Shown here in pieces: positions 50,132 to 57,835 of a stretch of DNA of 64,000 nucleotides; the stretch's first letter is position 1, and each line of letters starts with the position of its first letter. The stretch is from Ga0074130 sp964499485 (GTDB lineage Bacteria; Pseudomonadota; Gammaproteobacteria; Burkholderiales; Rhodocyclaceae). Location of the stretch: contig CAZCLF010000006.1 in NCBI GenBank assembly GCA_964499485.1, positions 17,041 to 81,040 of the forward strand. Direction: 5' to 3'. The translations under genes were made by a program, and so were the position numbers. A model generated the notes under the pieces. It searched no databases, was not told where the DNA came from, and saw only the letters and a program-made list of their open reading frames with translations.

Positions 50132-50470
50132 ATGAAGAAGAGCTTCGTATCCCTCGCCGTTGGTTCTGCTTTTGTTGCTTCCGCTGCGCTGGCCCCTGCG
50201 CATGCTGCTGACAATCCTTTCGCTGGCGCTAAGCTTGATGCCGGTTATCAACTGGCACAAGCTGACACCAAGGCCAAGGAAGGCAAATGTGGCGAGGCCA
50301 AGTGTGGCGGCGACAAGAAGTCGGAAGCCAAATGTGGCGGCGACAAGAAGAAGGAAGGTAAATGCGGCGAAGGCAAGTGTGGTGGTGACAAGAAGTCGGA
50401 AGCCAAGTGTGGTGGCGACAAGAAGAAGGAAGGCAAGTGTGGTGAGGGTAAGTGCGGCGCTAAGAAGTAA
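50132..50470 (+). CDS. hvfA: HvfA/bufferin-type secreted RiPP precursor peptide
   Basis: 112 residues from ATG 50132 with an AAGGAG ribosome-binding site. A Sec signal peptide (MKKSFVSLAVGSAFVASAALAPAHA) precedes a leader and a C-terminal region of EGKCG and EAKCG motifs. Eight cysteines fall at residues 53, 58, 68, 78, 83, 93, 103 and 108, each followed by Gly, with GGDKK spacers. EGKCG peptides of this type are modified by DUF692 enzymes to oxazolone/thioamide groups that bind copper in the HvfA case. Direct neighbours are the DUF692 and DUF2063 genes, matching that system. Confidence 0.9.
   Translation: MKKSFVSLAVGSAFVASAALAPAHAADNPFAGAKLDAGYQLAQADTKAKEGKCGEAKCGGDKKSEAKCGGDKKKEGKCGEGKCGGDKKSEAKCGGDKKKEGKCGEGKCGAKK
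50279..50464 (+). repeat. 75-bp tandem repeat inside the HvfA-type precursor
   Basis: A 25-residue (75-base) unit repeats about 2.4 times: the cysteine pattern 53/58/68 recurs at 78/83/93 and begins again at 103/108. Copies differ mostly at third codon positions (GGC versus GGT), so the amino-acid pattern is under selection. Copy number could vary among strains. Confidence 0.8.
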
Positions 50471-50480
50471 AGCCGTAACG

Positions 50481-50514
50481 ATGCGGGTGCGTCAGGTGGC
50501 GTACCCGCATTTTC
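50481..50514 (+). terminator. Hairpin attenuator between precursor and maturase genes
   Basis: ATGCGGGT and ACCCGCAT form a perfect eight-base stem with a 14-base loop, followed by a short T run (TTTTC). It lies between the precursor stop and the DUF692 gene and could end most transcripts there, giving more precursor than enzyme. Confidence 0.65.
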
Positions 50515-50539
50515 TCAACTGTTCTTGAGTCTGACCGCT

Positions 50540-51421
50540 ATGCTCGATTCAGCCACTGTCGCACGACTTTATCCGGATGCTCAAGGCCACTGTGTCGGTC
50601 TGGGCTTGCGCCGTGAACTGCTGACAGCTTTAAGTGAAGGGACACCTGCTGCGCTGTCATTTCTAGAACTGGCGCCTGAAAACTGGCTCGCCATGGGCGG
50701 GAGGTCTGCGCGCCAATTGCATGCCATTGCTGAGCGTTACCCATTGGTGTGTCATGGCTTGTCGCTGGATATTGGTGGCCCAAGACCGTTGGACGAAACC
50801 CTGTTACGGCGTATTCGCGACTTCATGCAGATTCATGATATCGGCTTGTACACCGAGCATTTGTCATGGTGTGGGGATGACGGGCACCTTTATGATCTGT
50901 TGCCAATCCCGCTGACTGAAGATGCGGTGCACTGGGTAGCGGATCGCATCAAGCGAACCCAAGATATTCTCGGGCGACGCATAGGCATTGAAAATGCCTC
51001 CTACTATGTGGCGCCGCCTGGCGCCGAGATGGATGAACCCACGTTCATCAGGGCAATTGTCGAAGCGGCAGACTGTTATCTGCATCTCGACGTGAATAAT
51101 ATCTACGTGAACAGTTGCAACTTCGGATTTGATGCGCAGGCTTATCTGCAGGCCTTGCCACTGGAGCGCACCTGTTACATCCACGTTGCCGGGCACTACA
51201 CCGAGCCCGATGGCTTGCTCATCGATACCCATGGGGCGGCGGTGATCGATCCGGTATGGACCCTTTTAGCTCAGGCCTATCAGCGCACCGGGCTTGTGCC
51301 AACGTGCCTTGAGCGTGATTTCAATATTCCACCACTCGCTGATTTGCTGACGGAGGTGGCGCAGATTCGTGCCATTCAATCAGCCGCATGTTTCATTGAG
51401 GCATCAGAGGCCGCTGCATGA
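50540..51421 (+). CDS. hvfB: DUF692 / MNIO-type RiPP maturase (HvfB-like)
   Basis: 293 residues from ATG 50540; an in-frame TTG at 50525 is an alternative. TIM-barrel family of multinuclear non-heme iron oxidative enzymes. Metal ligands are likely in VCHGLSLDIGG, YTEHLSWCG, GIENASYYV, YLHLDVNNIYVN and CYIHVAGHY. These convert Cys in EGKCG-type peptides to oxazolone/thioamide forms. Overlaps the DUF2063 partner by four bases. Confidence 0.93.
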   Translation: MLDSATVARLYPDAQGHCVGLGLRRELLTALSEGTPAALSFLELAPENWLAMGGRSARQLHAIAERYPLVCHGLSLDIGGPRPLDETLLRRIRDFMQIHDIGLYTEHLSWCGDDGHLYDLLPIPLTEDAVHWVADRIKRTQDILGRRIGIENASYYVAPPGAEMDEPTFIRAIVEAADCYLHLDVNNIYVNSCNFGFDAQAYLQALPLERTCYIHVAGHYTEPDGLLIDTHGAAVIDPVWTLLAQAYQRTGLVPTCLERDFNIPPLADLLTEVAQIRAIQSAACFIEASEAAA

Positions 51422-52176
51422 GCTTGCCGGCTTTTCAAGAGTTTCAGCAGGCGTTTGGCAGCTACTTACGCAATCCGCGCGAGACTCCACGTCCTGCGGG
51501 TGTTCCGGCGCGTCGCGCTCGGGCCTACCGAGAATTATTGTTCAACAACGTCTGTGGCGTTGTGGATGCCTGTTTCCCGGTCAGCCGTGCAGTACTGGGC
51601 GCCCGCCGCTGGCAACGACTTCAGTTCGCGTTCTTTGCGGAGTGGCGTAGCCAGACCCCTTTATTTTGCGAACTGTCTCGCGAGTTTTTGCGCTGGTTGG
51701 CAGATGCAGCCGAACGAGCTGCCTTACCCGTTGCGGTGCCGCCGTATTTGTTGGAGCTGGCGCACTATGAATGGGCGGAGCTGGCGGTGGACATCATGCA
51801 GACCGATGTGATGCCGGCATGCATTGACAGTGGCGACTTGATGCAGGGTAGGGTGCTGGTTGCACCTGCGCACATGCTCCTTGCCTATCAGTGGCCGGTA
51901 CAGCGCATCAGCACCGACTATCGGCCGCGTAAACCTGATTCAGTTCAGCTGGTGGTGTTTCGAGATCGTGATGATGCGGTTCAGTTTGCATCCATCAATG
52001 CAGTGACGGCCCGCTTGATCGCTTTGTTGGCAGATGGACAGTTAACAGGAGAGGCCGCATGTTTGCAGGTGGCTGCCGAGCTGCAGCATCCAAACCCTGA
52101 TGCTGTTGTGGCGGGCGGGGCTGCAATGCTTAATGATTTGCGAGATTGGGGAGTGATTTATGGTGTCCGTGCTTAA
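51418..52176 (+). CDS. hvfC: DUF2063 RiPP maturation partner (HvfC-like)
   Basis: 252 residues. The N-terminal DUF2063 domain shows FQEFQQAFGSYLRN and ARRARAYRELLFNNVCGVVDACFPVSRAVLGARRW. The C-terminal part (about 110-250) is a second domain with LELAHYEWAEL and VYRISTDYRP-like strands. The partner holds the precursor near the MNIO active site. Its stop lies 17 bases inside the DoxX-like gene. Confidence 0.92.
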   Translation: MSLPAFQEFQQAFGSYLRNPRETPRPAGVPARRARAYRELLFNNVCGVVDACFPVSRAVLGARRWQRLQFAFFAEWRSQTPLFCELSREFLRWLADAAERAALPVAVPPYLLELAHYEWAELAVDIMQTDVMPACIDSGDLMQGRVLVAPAHMLLAYQWPVQRISTDYRPRKPDSVQLVVFRDRDDAVQFASINAVTARLIALLADGQLTGEAACLQVAAELQHPNPDAVVAGGAAMLNDLRDWGVIYGVRA

Positions 52177-52669
52177 ACCCTTAGCTATACGTGCTCTTGC
52201 CCTGCTGGATGGCGTCGGTGAATGGATCGGACTGTTACTGCTGCGGGCTTTGGTTGGTTGGGAGTTCCTTGAGGCTGGCTGGACCAAGCTACACGGAGAT
52301 AATTGGTTTGCCGATATTCAGGATCAATTTCCTTATCCGTTAAGTGTTGTGCCCCCTGAAATCAGCTGGCAGATGGCAACGTGGTTTGAGCTGCTCGGTG
52401 GCATTGCGCTCATCGTTGGCTTGGCAACACGGTTCTTCTCTGTATCGCTGATTGTGTTGACGGTAGTGGCCATCCTCAGTGCCCATTGGCCGGCGGAGTG
52501 GAATACATTAGCCGAGCTGGCTCAGGGCTATGTGCTGACCGACGAGGGCTTTGGCAATTTCAAGTTGCCGCTCATTTTGTTGGTGATGCTGACGCCATTA
52601 GTTTTTTATGGCCCAGGGCGCTTGAGTATTGATGGCTGGATTCGCCAGTACTACCTGGGAAATCGTTAA
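52160..52669 (+). CDS. DoxX family membrane protein of the RiPP operon (HvfX-like)
   Basis: 169 residues, four membrane helices with the DoxX pattern: LLLLRALVGWEFLEAGWTKLHGDNWF, WQMATWFELLGGIALIVGLATRFFS and FKLPLILLVMLTPLVFYGPGRLSID. DoxX-family genes regularly accompany bufferin/HvfA clusters, probably handling electron transfer or metals at the inner membrane. Last clear gene of the operon; the hydrolase starts nine bases later. Confidence 0.88.
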   Translation: MVSVLKPLAIRALALLDGVGEWIGLLLLRALVGWEFLEAGWTKLHGDNWFADIQDQFPYPLSVVPPEISWQMATWFELLGGIALIVGLATRFFSVSLIVLTVVAILSAHWPAEWNTLAELAQGYVLTDEGFGNFKLPLILLVMLTPLVFYGPGRLSIDGWIRQYYLGNR

Positions 52670-52678
52670 AATCAGGGC

Positions 52679-53566
52679 ATGAAGCCCTATCGCAGCGAAT
52701 TCATTGAAGTCGGCGGTTTCGAAAATAAACGCCGCATCCATGTCCGGCTCTGGGGGAGTCCGAATGCCCCCAAGCTCTTTATGCTCCACGGCTGGGGCGA
52801 CGTCAGTGCAACATTTCAGTTTGTGGTCGATGCCCTGAAGGGCGATTTCCAGATCATTGCACCTGATTGGCGTGGATTCGGTCTCAGTCAATGGAATGGC
52901 TCCCCTTACTGGTATCCAGAATATCTGGTCGACCTGGAGGGCGTTCTTGATCACTACTCGCCAGAGCAGCCTGTTGATGCGGTCGGTCACAGTCTCGGCG
53001 GTAATGTCCTGTGTATTTATGCGGGTGTTCGCCCCCAGCGCTTTAAGCGCATTGCCACCCTCGAAGGCTTTGGACTGCCAGAAAGTCCGCCTGACGACAG
53101 CGCTAAACATTACGCGGACTGGTTAGACGAGGTTAAGGACGTCACCCGTTTTCGTGACTATGCAGACTTTGCCGAGCTAGCCGCGCGGCTTCAGAAAGAT
53201 AATCCCCGACTCACCGCGGAACGGGCTTCATTTATGGCCAGCCACTTAGGGCAAAAGCGGGGCGATGGGCGTGTTGGTATGGCGATTGATCCTTGCCATC
53301 GTTGGCGCAGTCCATTCCGTTACCGTCTCGATGAAGCAAAAGCCTGCTGGCGTGAAGTCACTGCACCTGTGCTGTGGGTGGCTGCCCGCGACTCTTTCGT
53401 CATGAAGCGATTTGATGGCAAGGAAGAAGAATATGCTGCCCGCAAGGCCTGTTTCCGCAGCCTGCGTGAGGTAGTATTGAATGACTGTGGCCACAATATG
53501 CATCATGAATATCCTGAGCATGTGGCTGCCCTGATTGATGAATTCTTCACGCCGGCTTCAAGCTAA
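52679..53566 (+). CDS. Alpha/beta hydrolase
   Basis: 295 residues. Classical fold: oxyanion segment FMLHGWGDVSATF, IIAPDWRGFGLSQW, nucleophile elbow VGHSLGGN (Ser near residue 103), acid region in APVLWVAARDSFV and catalytic His in NDCGHNMHHEYPE. The substrate is unknown. Only nine bases after the DoxX-type gene, so it may share the RiPP transcript, though no functional link is known. Confidence 0.92.
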   Translation: MKPYRSEFIEVGGFENKRRIHVRLWGSPNAPKLFMLHGWGDVSATFQFVVDALKGDFQIIAPDWRGFGLSQWNGSPYWYPEYLVDLEGVLDHYSPEQPVDAVGHSLGGNVLCIYAGVRPQRFKRIATLEGFGLPESPPDDSAKHYADWLDEVKDVTRFRDYADFAELAARLQKDNPRLTAERASFMASHLGQKRGDGRVGMAIDPCHRWRSPFRYRLDEAKACWREVTAPVLWVAARDSFVMKRFDGKEEEYAARKACFRSLREVVLNDCGHNMHHEYPEHVAALIDEFFTPASS

Positions 53567-53575
53567 GCACTGCCA

Positions 53576-54409
53576 ATGAATGCTGATCTGCACTGCCACT
53601 CGTATTACTCCGATGGACTCCTGAGTCCGTCTGAGGTGATGCGCCGTGCCCATGCTCATGGCGTCGAACTCGCTACACTAAGTGATCACGACGAGACGGC
53701 CGGGGTGCCTGAGGCACACGACATGGCCCTTGAGCTTGGGATGCGCTTTGTCAGTGGCGTAGAGGTTTCGGTTACCTGGGGTGACGATCAGACGATACAC
53801 ATCATCGGTCTGGGCATCGATATATACAACCAGGCGCTGAGTGAGGGGCTCGAGGCTGTTCGCGGGGGGCGTGATGCTAGAGCAATGCGCATCGGTGATG
53901 AGCTGGCCAAGGTTGGTATTGTTGGCGCTTATGAGGGCGCTATGCGCCATGCACGAAATCCTGCACTGATAAGCCGGTCGCACTTTGCTCGTTACATTGT
54001 CGAATGTGGCCTCGCCAAGGATGTGAAATCAGTTTTCAATGACTGGCTGGGTCGTGGCCACCCTGGGTATTTCCCGCATCAATGGGCTACGTTGGAGCAG
54101 TGCGTAGGCTGGATCACCGGGGCCGGCGGGATTGCTGTGGTCGCACATCCGGGGCGCTATTGGATGGAGCCCAAGGTGATGGAGTCTTTTCTGGGTGAGT
54201 TCAAGGAACTCGGCGGGCAGGGGATTGAGGTGCTGTCGAGCTCACATCGTCCCGAGAAAGTTGAAATATTTGCCGATTATGCCCGGAGATTTGGATTCCT
54301 CGCATCTCGTGCCTCAGACTTTCATGCACCTGGTGAAAGTTGGACGGATTTAGGCAAGCTGCCTGATCTACCGGACGGCCTACAGCCTGTCTGGACCGCA
54401 TTGCTATAA
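53576..54409 (+). CDS. rnm: PHP-domain phosphoesterase (RNase AM / YciV-like)
   Basis: 277 residues. PHP metal site: DLHCHSYYSDG at the N-terminus, TLSDHDETAG, GVEVSVTW, the HWF-like SRSHFARYIVE, VVAHPGRYWM and SDFHAPGE. E. coli YciV/Rnm is a 5'-3' exoribonuclease that matures the 5' ends of 23S/16S/5S rRNA; earlier work gave 5'-nucleotidase and pAp-phosphatase activity. Placed before the YciO-type gene, as in many genomes. Confidence 0.93.
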   Translation: MNADLHCHSYYSDGLLSPSEVMRRAHAHGVELATLSDHDETAGVPEAHDMALELGMRFVSGVEVSVTWGDDQTIHIIGLGIDIYNQALSEGLEAVRGGRDARAMRIGDELAKVGIVGAYEGAMRHARNPALISRSHFARYIVECGLAKDVKSVFNDWLGRGHPGYFPHQWATLEQCVGWITGAGGIAVVAHPGRYWMEPKVMESFLGEFKELGGQGIEVLSSSHRPEKVEIFADYARRFGFLASRASDFHAPGESWTDLGKLPDLPDGLQPVWTALL

Positions 54410-54527
54410 GCCCTTCAGCCATTGGGCTGAGATTGCAATTCAGCAGTACCTTCGTTTTGAAGGCTGCCTCGTTAAGTTTATTAACAGTCGTTCAACACTG
54501 CCTTTGCTGCAGTCACTCACCGATATC

Positions 54528-55151
54528 ATGTCCCTGTTTTTCTCCCTGCATCCCACCCATCCACAAGCGCGTTTGATTGAGCAGGCGGCTGATGTTGTTC
54601 GAAAAGGAGGGCTGATTGCGCTGCCGACAGATTCAGCCTATGCCTTATGCGGACATACTGGAGACGCTAAGCTGTTGGATCGTATTCGCCGCATCCGCGG
54701 GGTGGATGAGCGTCATCATTTCACGCTGCTGTGTCGCGATTTGTCTGAAATTGCTAATTACGCACGCGTTGATAACACCCAATACCGCTTGCTGAAGTCA
54801 GCAACCCCGGGCAGTTACACCTTCATTCTCGAGGGAACCAAGGAATTGCCACGGCGTGTATTGCACCCAAAGCGCAAGACCATTGGTTTGCGTGTGCCTG
54901 ATCATGTGGTTGTGCGTGCACTTCTGGCTGAATTGGATGAGCCGCTCTTGAGCTCAACCTTGATCCTACCGGACGAGGAGTATCCCTTGACTGATGCTGA
55001 GGAGATTCGGGACAGGCTTGAACATCAAGTCGATCTGGTTATCGAAGCCGGACACTGTGGTGCCGAGATGACCACGGTGATCAACCTGGCTGATGGTGCG
55101 CCTGAGTTGGTTCGTGCAGGCAAGGGGGAGCTGTCCCCCTTTGGTTTCTAG
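54528..55151 (+). CDS. yciO: YciO-type threonylcarbamoyl-AMP synthase family protein
   Basis: 207 residues from ATG 54528 (MSLFFSLHPTHPQARLIEQAADVVRKGGLIALPTDSAYALCG). YrdC/Sua5 domain: RIRGVDERHHFTLLCRDLSEI, PGSYTFILEGTKELPRRVLHPKRKTIGLRVPDH. The Lys/Arg nucleotide site is kept. Resembles YciO rather than TsaC. YciO proteins have at most weak t6A-related activity, and their role is unsettled. About 120 bases separate it from the PHP gene. Confidence 0.9.
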   Translation: MSLFFSLHPTHPQARLIEQAADVVRKGGLIALPTDSAYALCGHTGDAKLLDRIRRIRGVDERHHFTLLCRDLSEIANYARVDNTQYRLLKSATPGSYTFILEGTKELPRRVLHPKRKTIGLRVPDHVVVRALLAELDEPLLSSTLILPDEEYPLTDAEEIRDRLEHQVDLVIEAGHCGAEMTTVINLADGAPELVRAGKGELSPFGF

Positions 55152-55161
55152 ATAGGGCTGA

Positions 55162-55836
55162 CTAGCGAATAAAGGTTGGCCCGATCGGGTTGGCACGCTC
55201 ACGGCGCGCGCGTTCAGCTTCTGCACGGAGTTGCTCTCGTTGTTGTTCTTGCCGATCACGTTCAGCCTGATATCGCTGCTTTTCTTCAAGCTGTGCGACC
55301 TCTTCCGCATAACGTCGTGATTCCGCGCGCGATTGCTCAATTAAGCGCTGTCGTTCGAAAGTGGCGTATCGCTCTGAACTCAACGCTTCGCTTTGCATCC
55401 GCAAATTCTCGGCGGCAAGTCGTGCCTCTTCTTGCTTGAGGATCAGTTGCTCCTTTTCGAGCTTGATCCTGAGGAGTTCACGATCTTTTTGCGCCTGGTG
55501 AAGCTGATAGTTATGAAAGCCCAGCCAAGCTAGGCCGAGAATGAGTACTCCTAAGAGTATTTTCTTTAGTGATCCTGAGTTACTTGCGGACTCGCTCAGA
55601 TAGTCCGCTTGTAGGTCGGCGATAAGTTTTTGGTCGTATAACTCTCGGCGTGACGGGCTGGACAATATCGCATAGGCGTCGCTGATCGCTAGATATTGAA
55701 GTTGGCCGATATGCAACGGATTGTCCACTGGCAGCGCCCGTTCGTACTGCTGCTTGAGTCGCAGGTAGGCACTTTTAATACTGGTGGGTGTGGCGTCCTG
55801 GCTGAGTTCCAAAATGTCATAAAGGTTCTTGCCCAT
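55162..55836 (-). CDS. Membrane-anchored J-domain-like protein without HPD
   Basis: 224 residues. N-terminal J-like helices: NLYDILELSQDATPTSIKSAYLRLKQQYERAL, then AISDAYAILSSPSRRELYDQKL. The HPD tripeptide of a functional J domain should follow LRLKQQY but is replaced by PVDNPL, so it probably cannot stimulate DnaK. One membrane helix (about 91-108, LKKILLGVLILGLAWLGF) precedes a long charged coiled coil rich in Gln/Arg/Glu (about 115-215). Domain order and loss of HPD are seen directly; its role is unknown. Confidence 0.82.
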   Translation of the reverse strand: MGKNLYDILELSQDATPTSIKSAYLRLKQQYERALPVDNPLHIGQLQYLAISDAYAILSSPSRRELYDQKLIADLQADYLSESASNSGSLKKILLGVLILGLAWLGFHNYQLHQAQKDRELLRIKLEKEQLILKQEEARLAAENLRMQSEALSSERYATFERQRLIEQSRAESRRYAEEVAQLEEKQRYQAERDRQEQQREQLRAEAERARRERANPIGPTFIR

Positions 55837-55942
55837 GGAGTCTCCCTAAATACAGAACGTTGTTTATTGATTTTTTAACGATTATATAAGTCGGATGTCA
55901 CAGAATGCGCATATTTAGCACTATGAATTATAGGGGCGAGCC

Positions 55943-55969
55943 TTGGACGAGGGGTTCGACAGGTATAAT
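55943..55969 (+). promoter_or_regulatory. Promoter-like elements just before the M50 protease gene
   Basis: A consensus TATAAT (55964-55969) lies nine bases before the start at 55978, with TTGGAC (55943-55948) upstream at 15-base spacing. If used, the mRNA would start at or after the ATG, i.e. be nearly leaderless, or translation would start at an internal ATG. Confidence 0.4.
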
Positions 55970-55977
55970 CGGTGGTA

Positions 55978-56625
55978 ATGGACAATATGATTCAAGCACT
56001 GGCAATTTATGCCCTGCCGGTGATATTTGCGATAACGCTGCATGAGGCTGCACATGGATATGCTGCCAAGCATTTCGGTGATCCCACTGCTTGGCAGCTC
56101 GGCCGTATCAGTGCCAATCCGCTAAAGCATATTGATCCTATCGGTACGATTCTGGTCCCCGGATTGATTTTATTGTTTTCCGGTGGAGGCTTTCTGTTTG
56201 GCTGGGCCAAGCCAGTTCCTGTGGATTTCGGGCGATTGCGCCACCCCAAGCGCGACATGCTCTGGGTCGCTGCCGCAGGGCCTGCTGCCAATTTGGCAAT
56301 GCTTTTGGCTTGGTCATGCCTTTACAAATATGGCGTGAGCAGCCCGGAAAGCACCTACGGTGAGGCTGCACGGGCAATGGGGCAGGCAGGTATCTTGATT
56401 AATGCAAGCCTTATGTTATTGAATTTATTGCCCTTGCCGCCGCTAGATGGTGGCCGCATCATGACCAGCCTATTGCCCAATCCTTGGGCGTGGCGTTTTG
56501 CACAAATCGAGCGCTACGGATTCATCATTCTGCTGGTTCTGTTGTTTACGGGGCTGCTGAATGCGATACTCTTGCCGCTCTTACGGTTATTCCTGACCTT
56601 GATTCAATTGCTATTCAACTTCTAA
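55978..56625 (+). CDS. M50 family site-2 metalloprotease-like protein
   Basis: 215 residues from ATG 55978; ATG 55987 (MIQALAIYA) is a possible alternative. Intramembrane zinc motif HEAAHGYAAKHFGDPTA in helix 1, then NPLKHIDPIGTILVPGLIL and, near the C-terminus, the NLLPLPPLDGGRI motif with the third metal ligand Asp. A small S2P/M50B-type protein without PDZ. Substrate unknown. The stop overlaps the trpS start (TAATG). Confidence 0.9.
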   Translation: MDNMIQALAIYALPVIFAITLHEAAHGYAAKHFGDPTAWQLGRISANPLKHIDPIGTILVPGLILLFSGGGFLFGWAKPVPVDFGRLRHPKRDMLWVAAAGPAANLAMLLAWSCLYKYGVSSPESTYGEAARAMGQAGILINASLMLLNLLPLPPLDGGRIMTSLLPNPWAWRFAQIERYGFIILLVLLFTGLLNAILLPLLRLFLTLIQLLFNF

Positions 56626-57827
56626 TGTACGCAGAACGTGTTCTTTCTGGCATGCGCCCAACCGGGCGTTTGCATCTCGGCCACTATCATGGTGTGCTCC
56701 AAAACTGGGTCAAGCTGCAGCACGAACATCCCTGTCTGTTCTTCGTGGCCGACTGGCATGCGCTGACCACGAGCTATGACGAGCCAGGCACTATTGAGCA
56801 AAGCACGTGGGACATGGTCGTGGACTGGTTAGCAGCCGGTGTTGATCCGGCGCAAGCCACAATCTTCATCCAGTCCAAGGTGCCAGAGCATGCTGAGCTG
56901 CACCTTCTGCTGTCGATGATGACTCCATTAGGCTGGCTGGAACGCGTACCGACCTACAAAGACCAGCAGGAAAAGCTGACGCACAAGGATCTGACCACCT
57001 ACGGTTTCCTCGGTTATCCCTTGTTGCAAGCTGCAGATATCCTGATTTACCGCGCAGATAAGGTGCCGGTAGGCGAGGATCAGATTCCACACATCGAATT
57101 CACGCGTGAAATCGCACGCCGCTTCAATCACTTGTATGGTCGCGAGCCTGGCTTTGAGGACAAGGCCAAAGAAGCGGTCAAGAAGCTCGGCAGTAAGCGC
57201 GCCAAGCTTTATGAGGAGCTGCGCACCCGTTATCAGGAGCGCGGCGAGCAGGAGGCCATCGAGCAGGGCCATGCGCTGATTGATGAAGCCCAGAGCCTGT
57301 CGCATGCCGATCGTGAACGTCTGTTTGGTTACTTGGAAGGCAGCAGCAAGATGATTCTTGCGGAGCCCGGCGCATTGCTGACTGAGGCATCCAAGATGCC
57401 AGGGCTGGATGGGCAGAAGATGTCCAAGTCCTACGGCAACACGATTTTCCTGCGCGAAGATGCGGACTCGATCACCAAGAAAATCCGCACCATGCAGACC
57501 GATCCGCAGCGCGTCCGTCGCACTGATCCAGGCGATCCAGACAAGTGCCCAGTATGGCAACTGCATCAGGTTTACTCCAATACCGACGTCAAAACCTGGG
57601 TGCAGGCCGGTTGCCGCAGTGCGGGGATTGGTTGTATCGAATGTAAGCAGCCAGTCATTGAAGGGATGTTGAAGGAGCAAGAGCCGATGCGTGAGCGTGC
57701 CCGCATGTATGAGGATGACCCCGCATTGGTACGTAATATCGTGGCTGATGGCTGCGAACGTGCGCGCAAGCTGGCGCAAGAAACCATGCGCGATGTGCGC
57801 GAGGCCATTGGCCTGAGTTACGGTTAA
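56625..57827 (+). CDS. trpS: Tryptophanyl-tRNA synthetase
   Basis: 400 residues from ATG 56625, overlapping the previous stop; the frame upstream of it is the M50 gene in another frame. Class I motifs: LSGMRPTGRLHLGHYHGVLQNW (HxGH) and GQKMSKSYGNTI (KMSKS). It is longer than E. coli TrpS (334) with an insertion around residues 185-230 (AKLYEELRTRYQERGEQEAIEQGHAL). Charges tRNA-Trp. Confidence 0.95.
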   Translation: MYAERVLSGMRPTGRLHLGHYHGVLQNWVKLQHEHPCLFFVADWHALTTSYDEPGTIEQSTWDMVVDWLAAGVDPAQATIFIQSKVPEHAELHLLLSMMTPLGWLERVPTYKDQQEKLTHKDLTTYGFLGYPLLQAADILIYRADKVPVGEDQIPHIEFTREIARRFNHLYGREPGFEDKAKEAVKKLGSKRAKLYEELRTRYQERGEQEAIEQGHALIDEAQSLSHADRERLFGYLEGSSKMILAEPGALLTEASKMPGLDGQKMSKSYGNTIFLREDADSITKKIRTMQTDPQRVRRTDPGDPDKCPVWQLHQVYSNTDVKTWVQAGCRSAGIGCIECKQPVIEGMLKEQEPMRERARMYEDDPALVRNIVADGCERARKLAQETMRDVREAIGLSYG

Positions 57828-57835
57828 ATACCCGC

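Noticed and set aside
50279..50464. CRISPR-like array
   Set aside because: The repeated DNA is an in-frame coding repeat within the precursor peptide, with no spacer/repeat alternation of CRISPR type.
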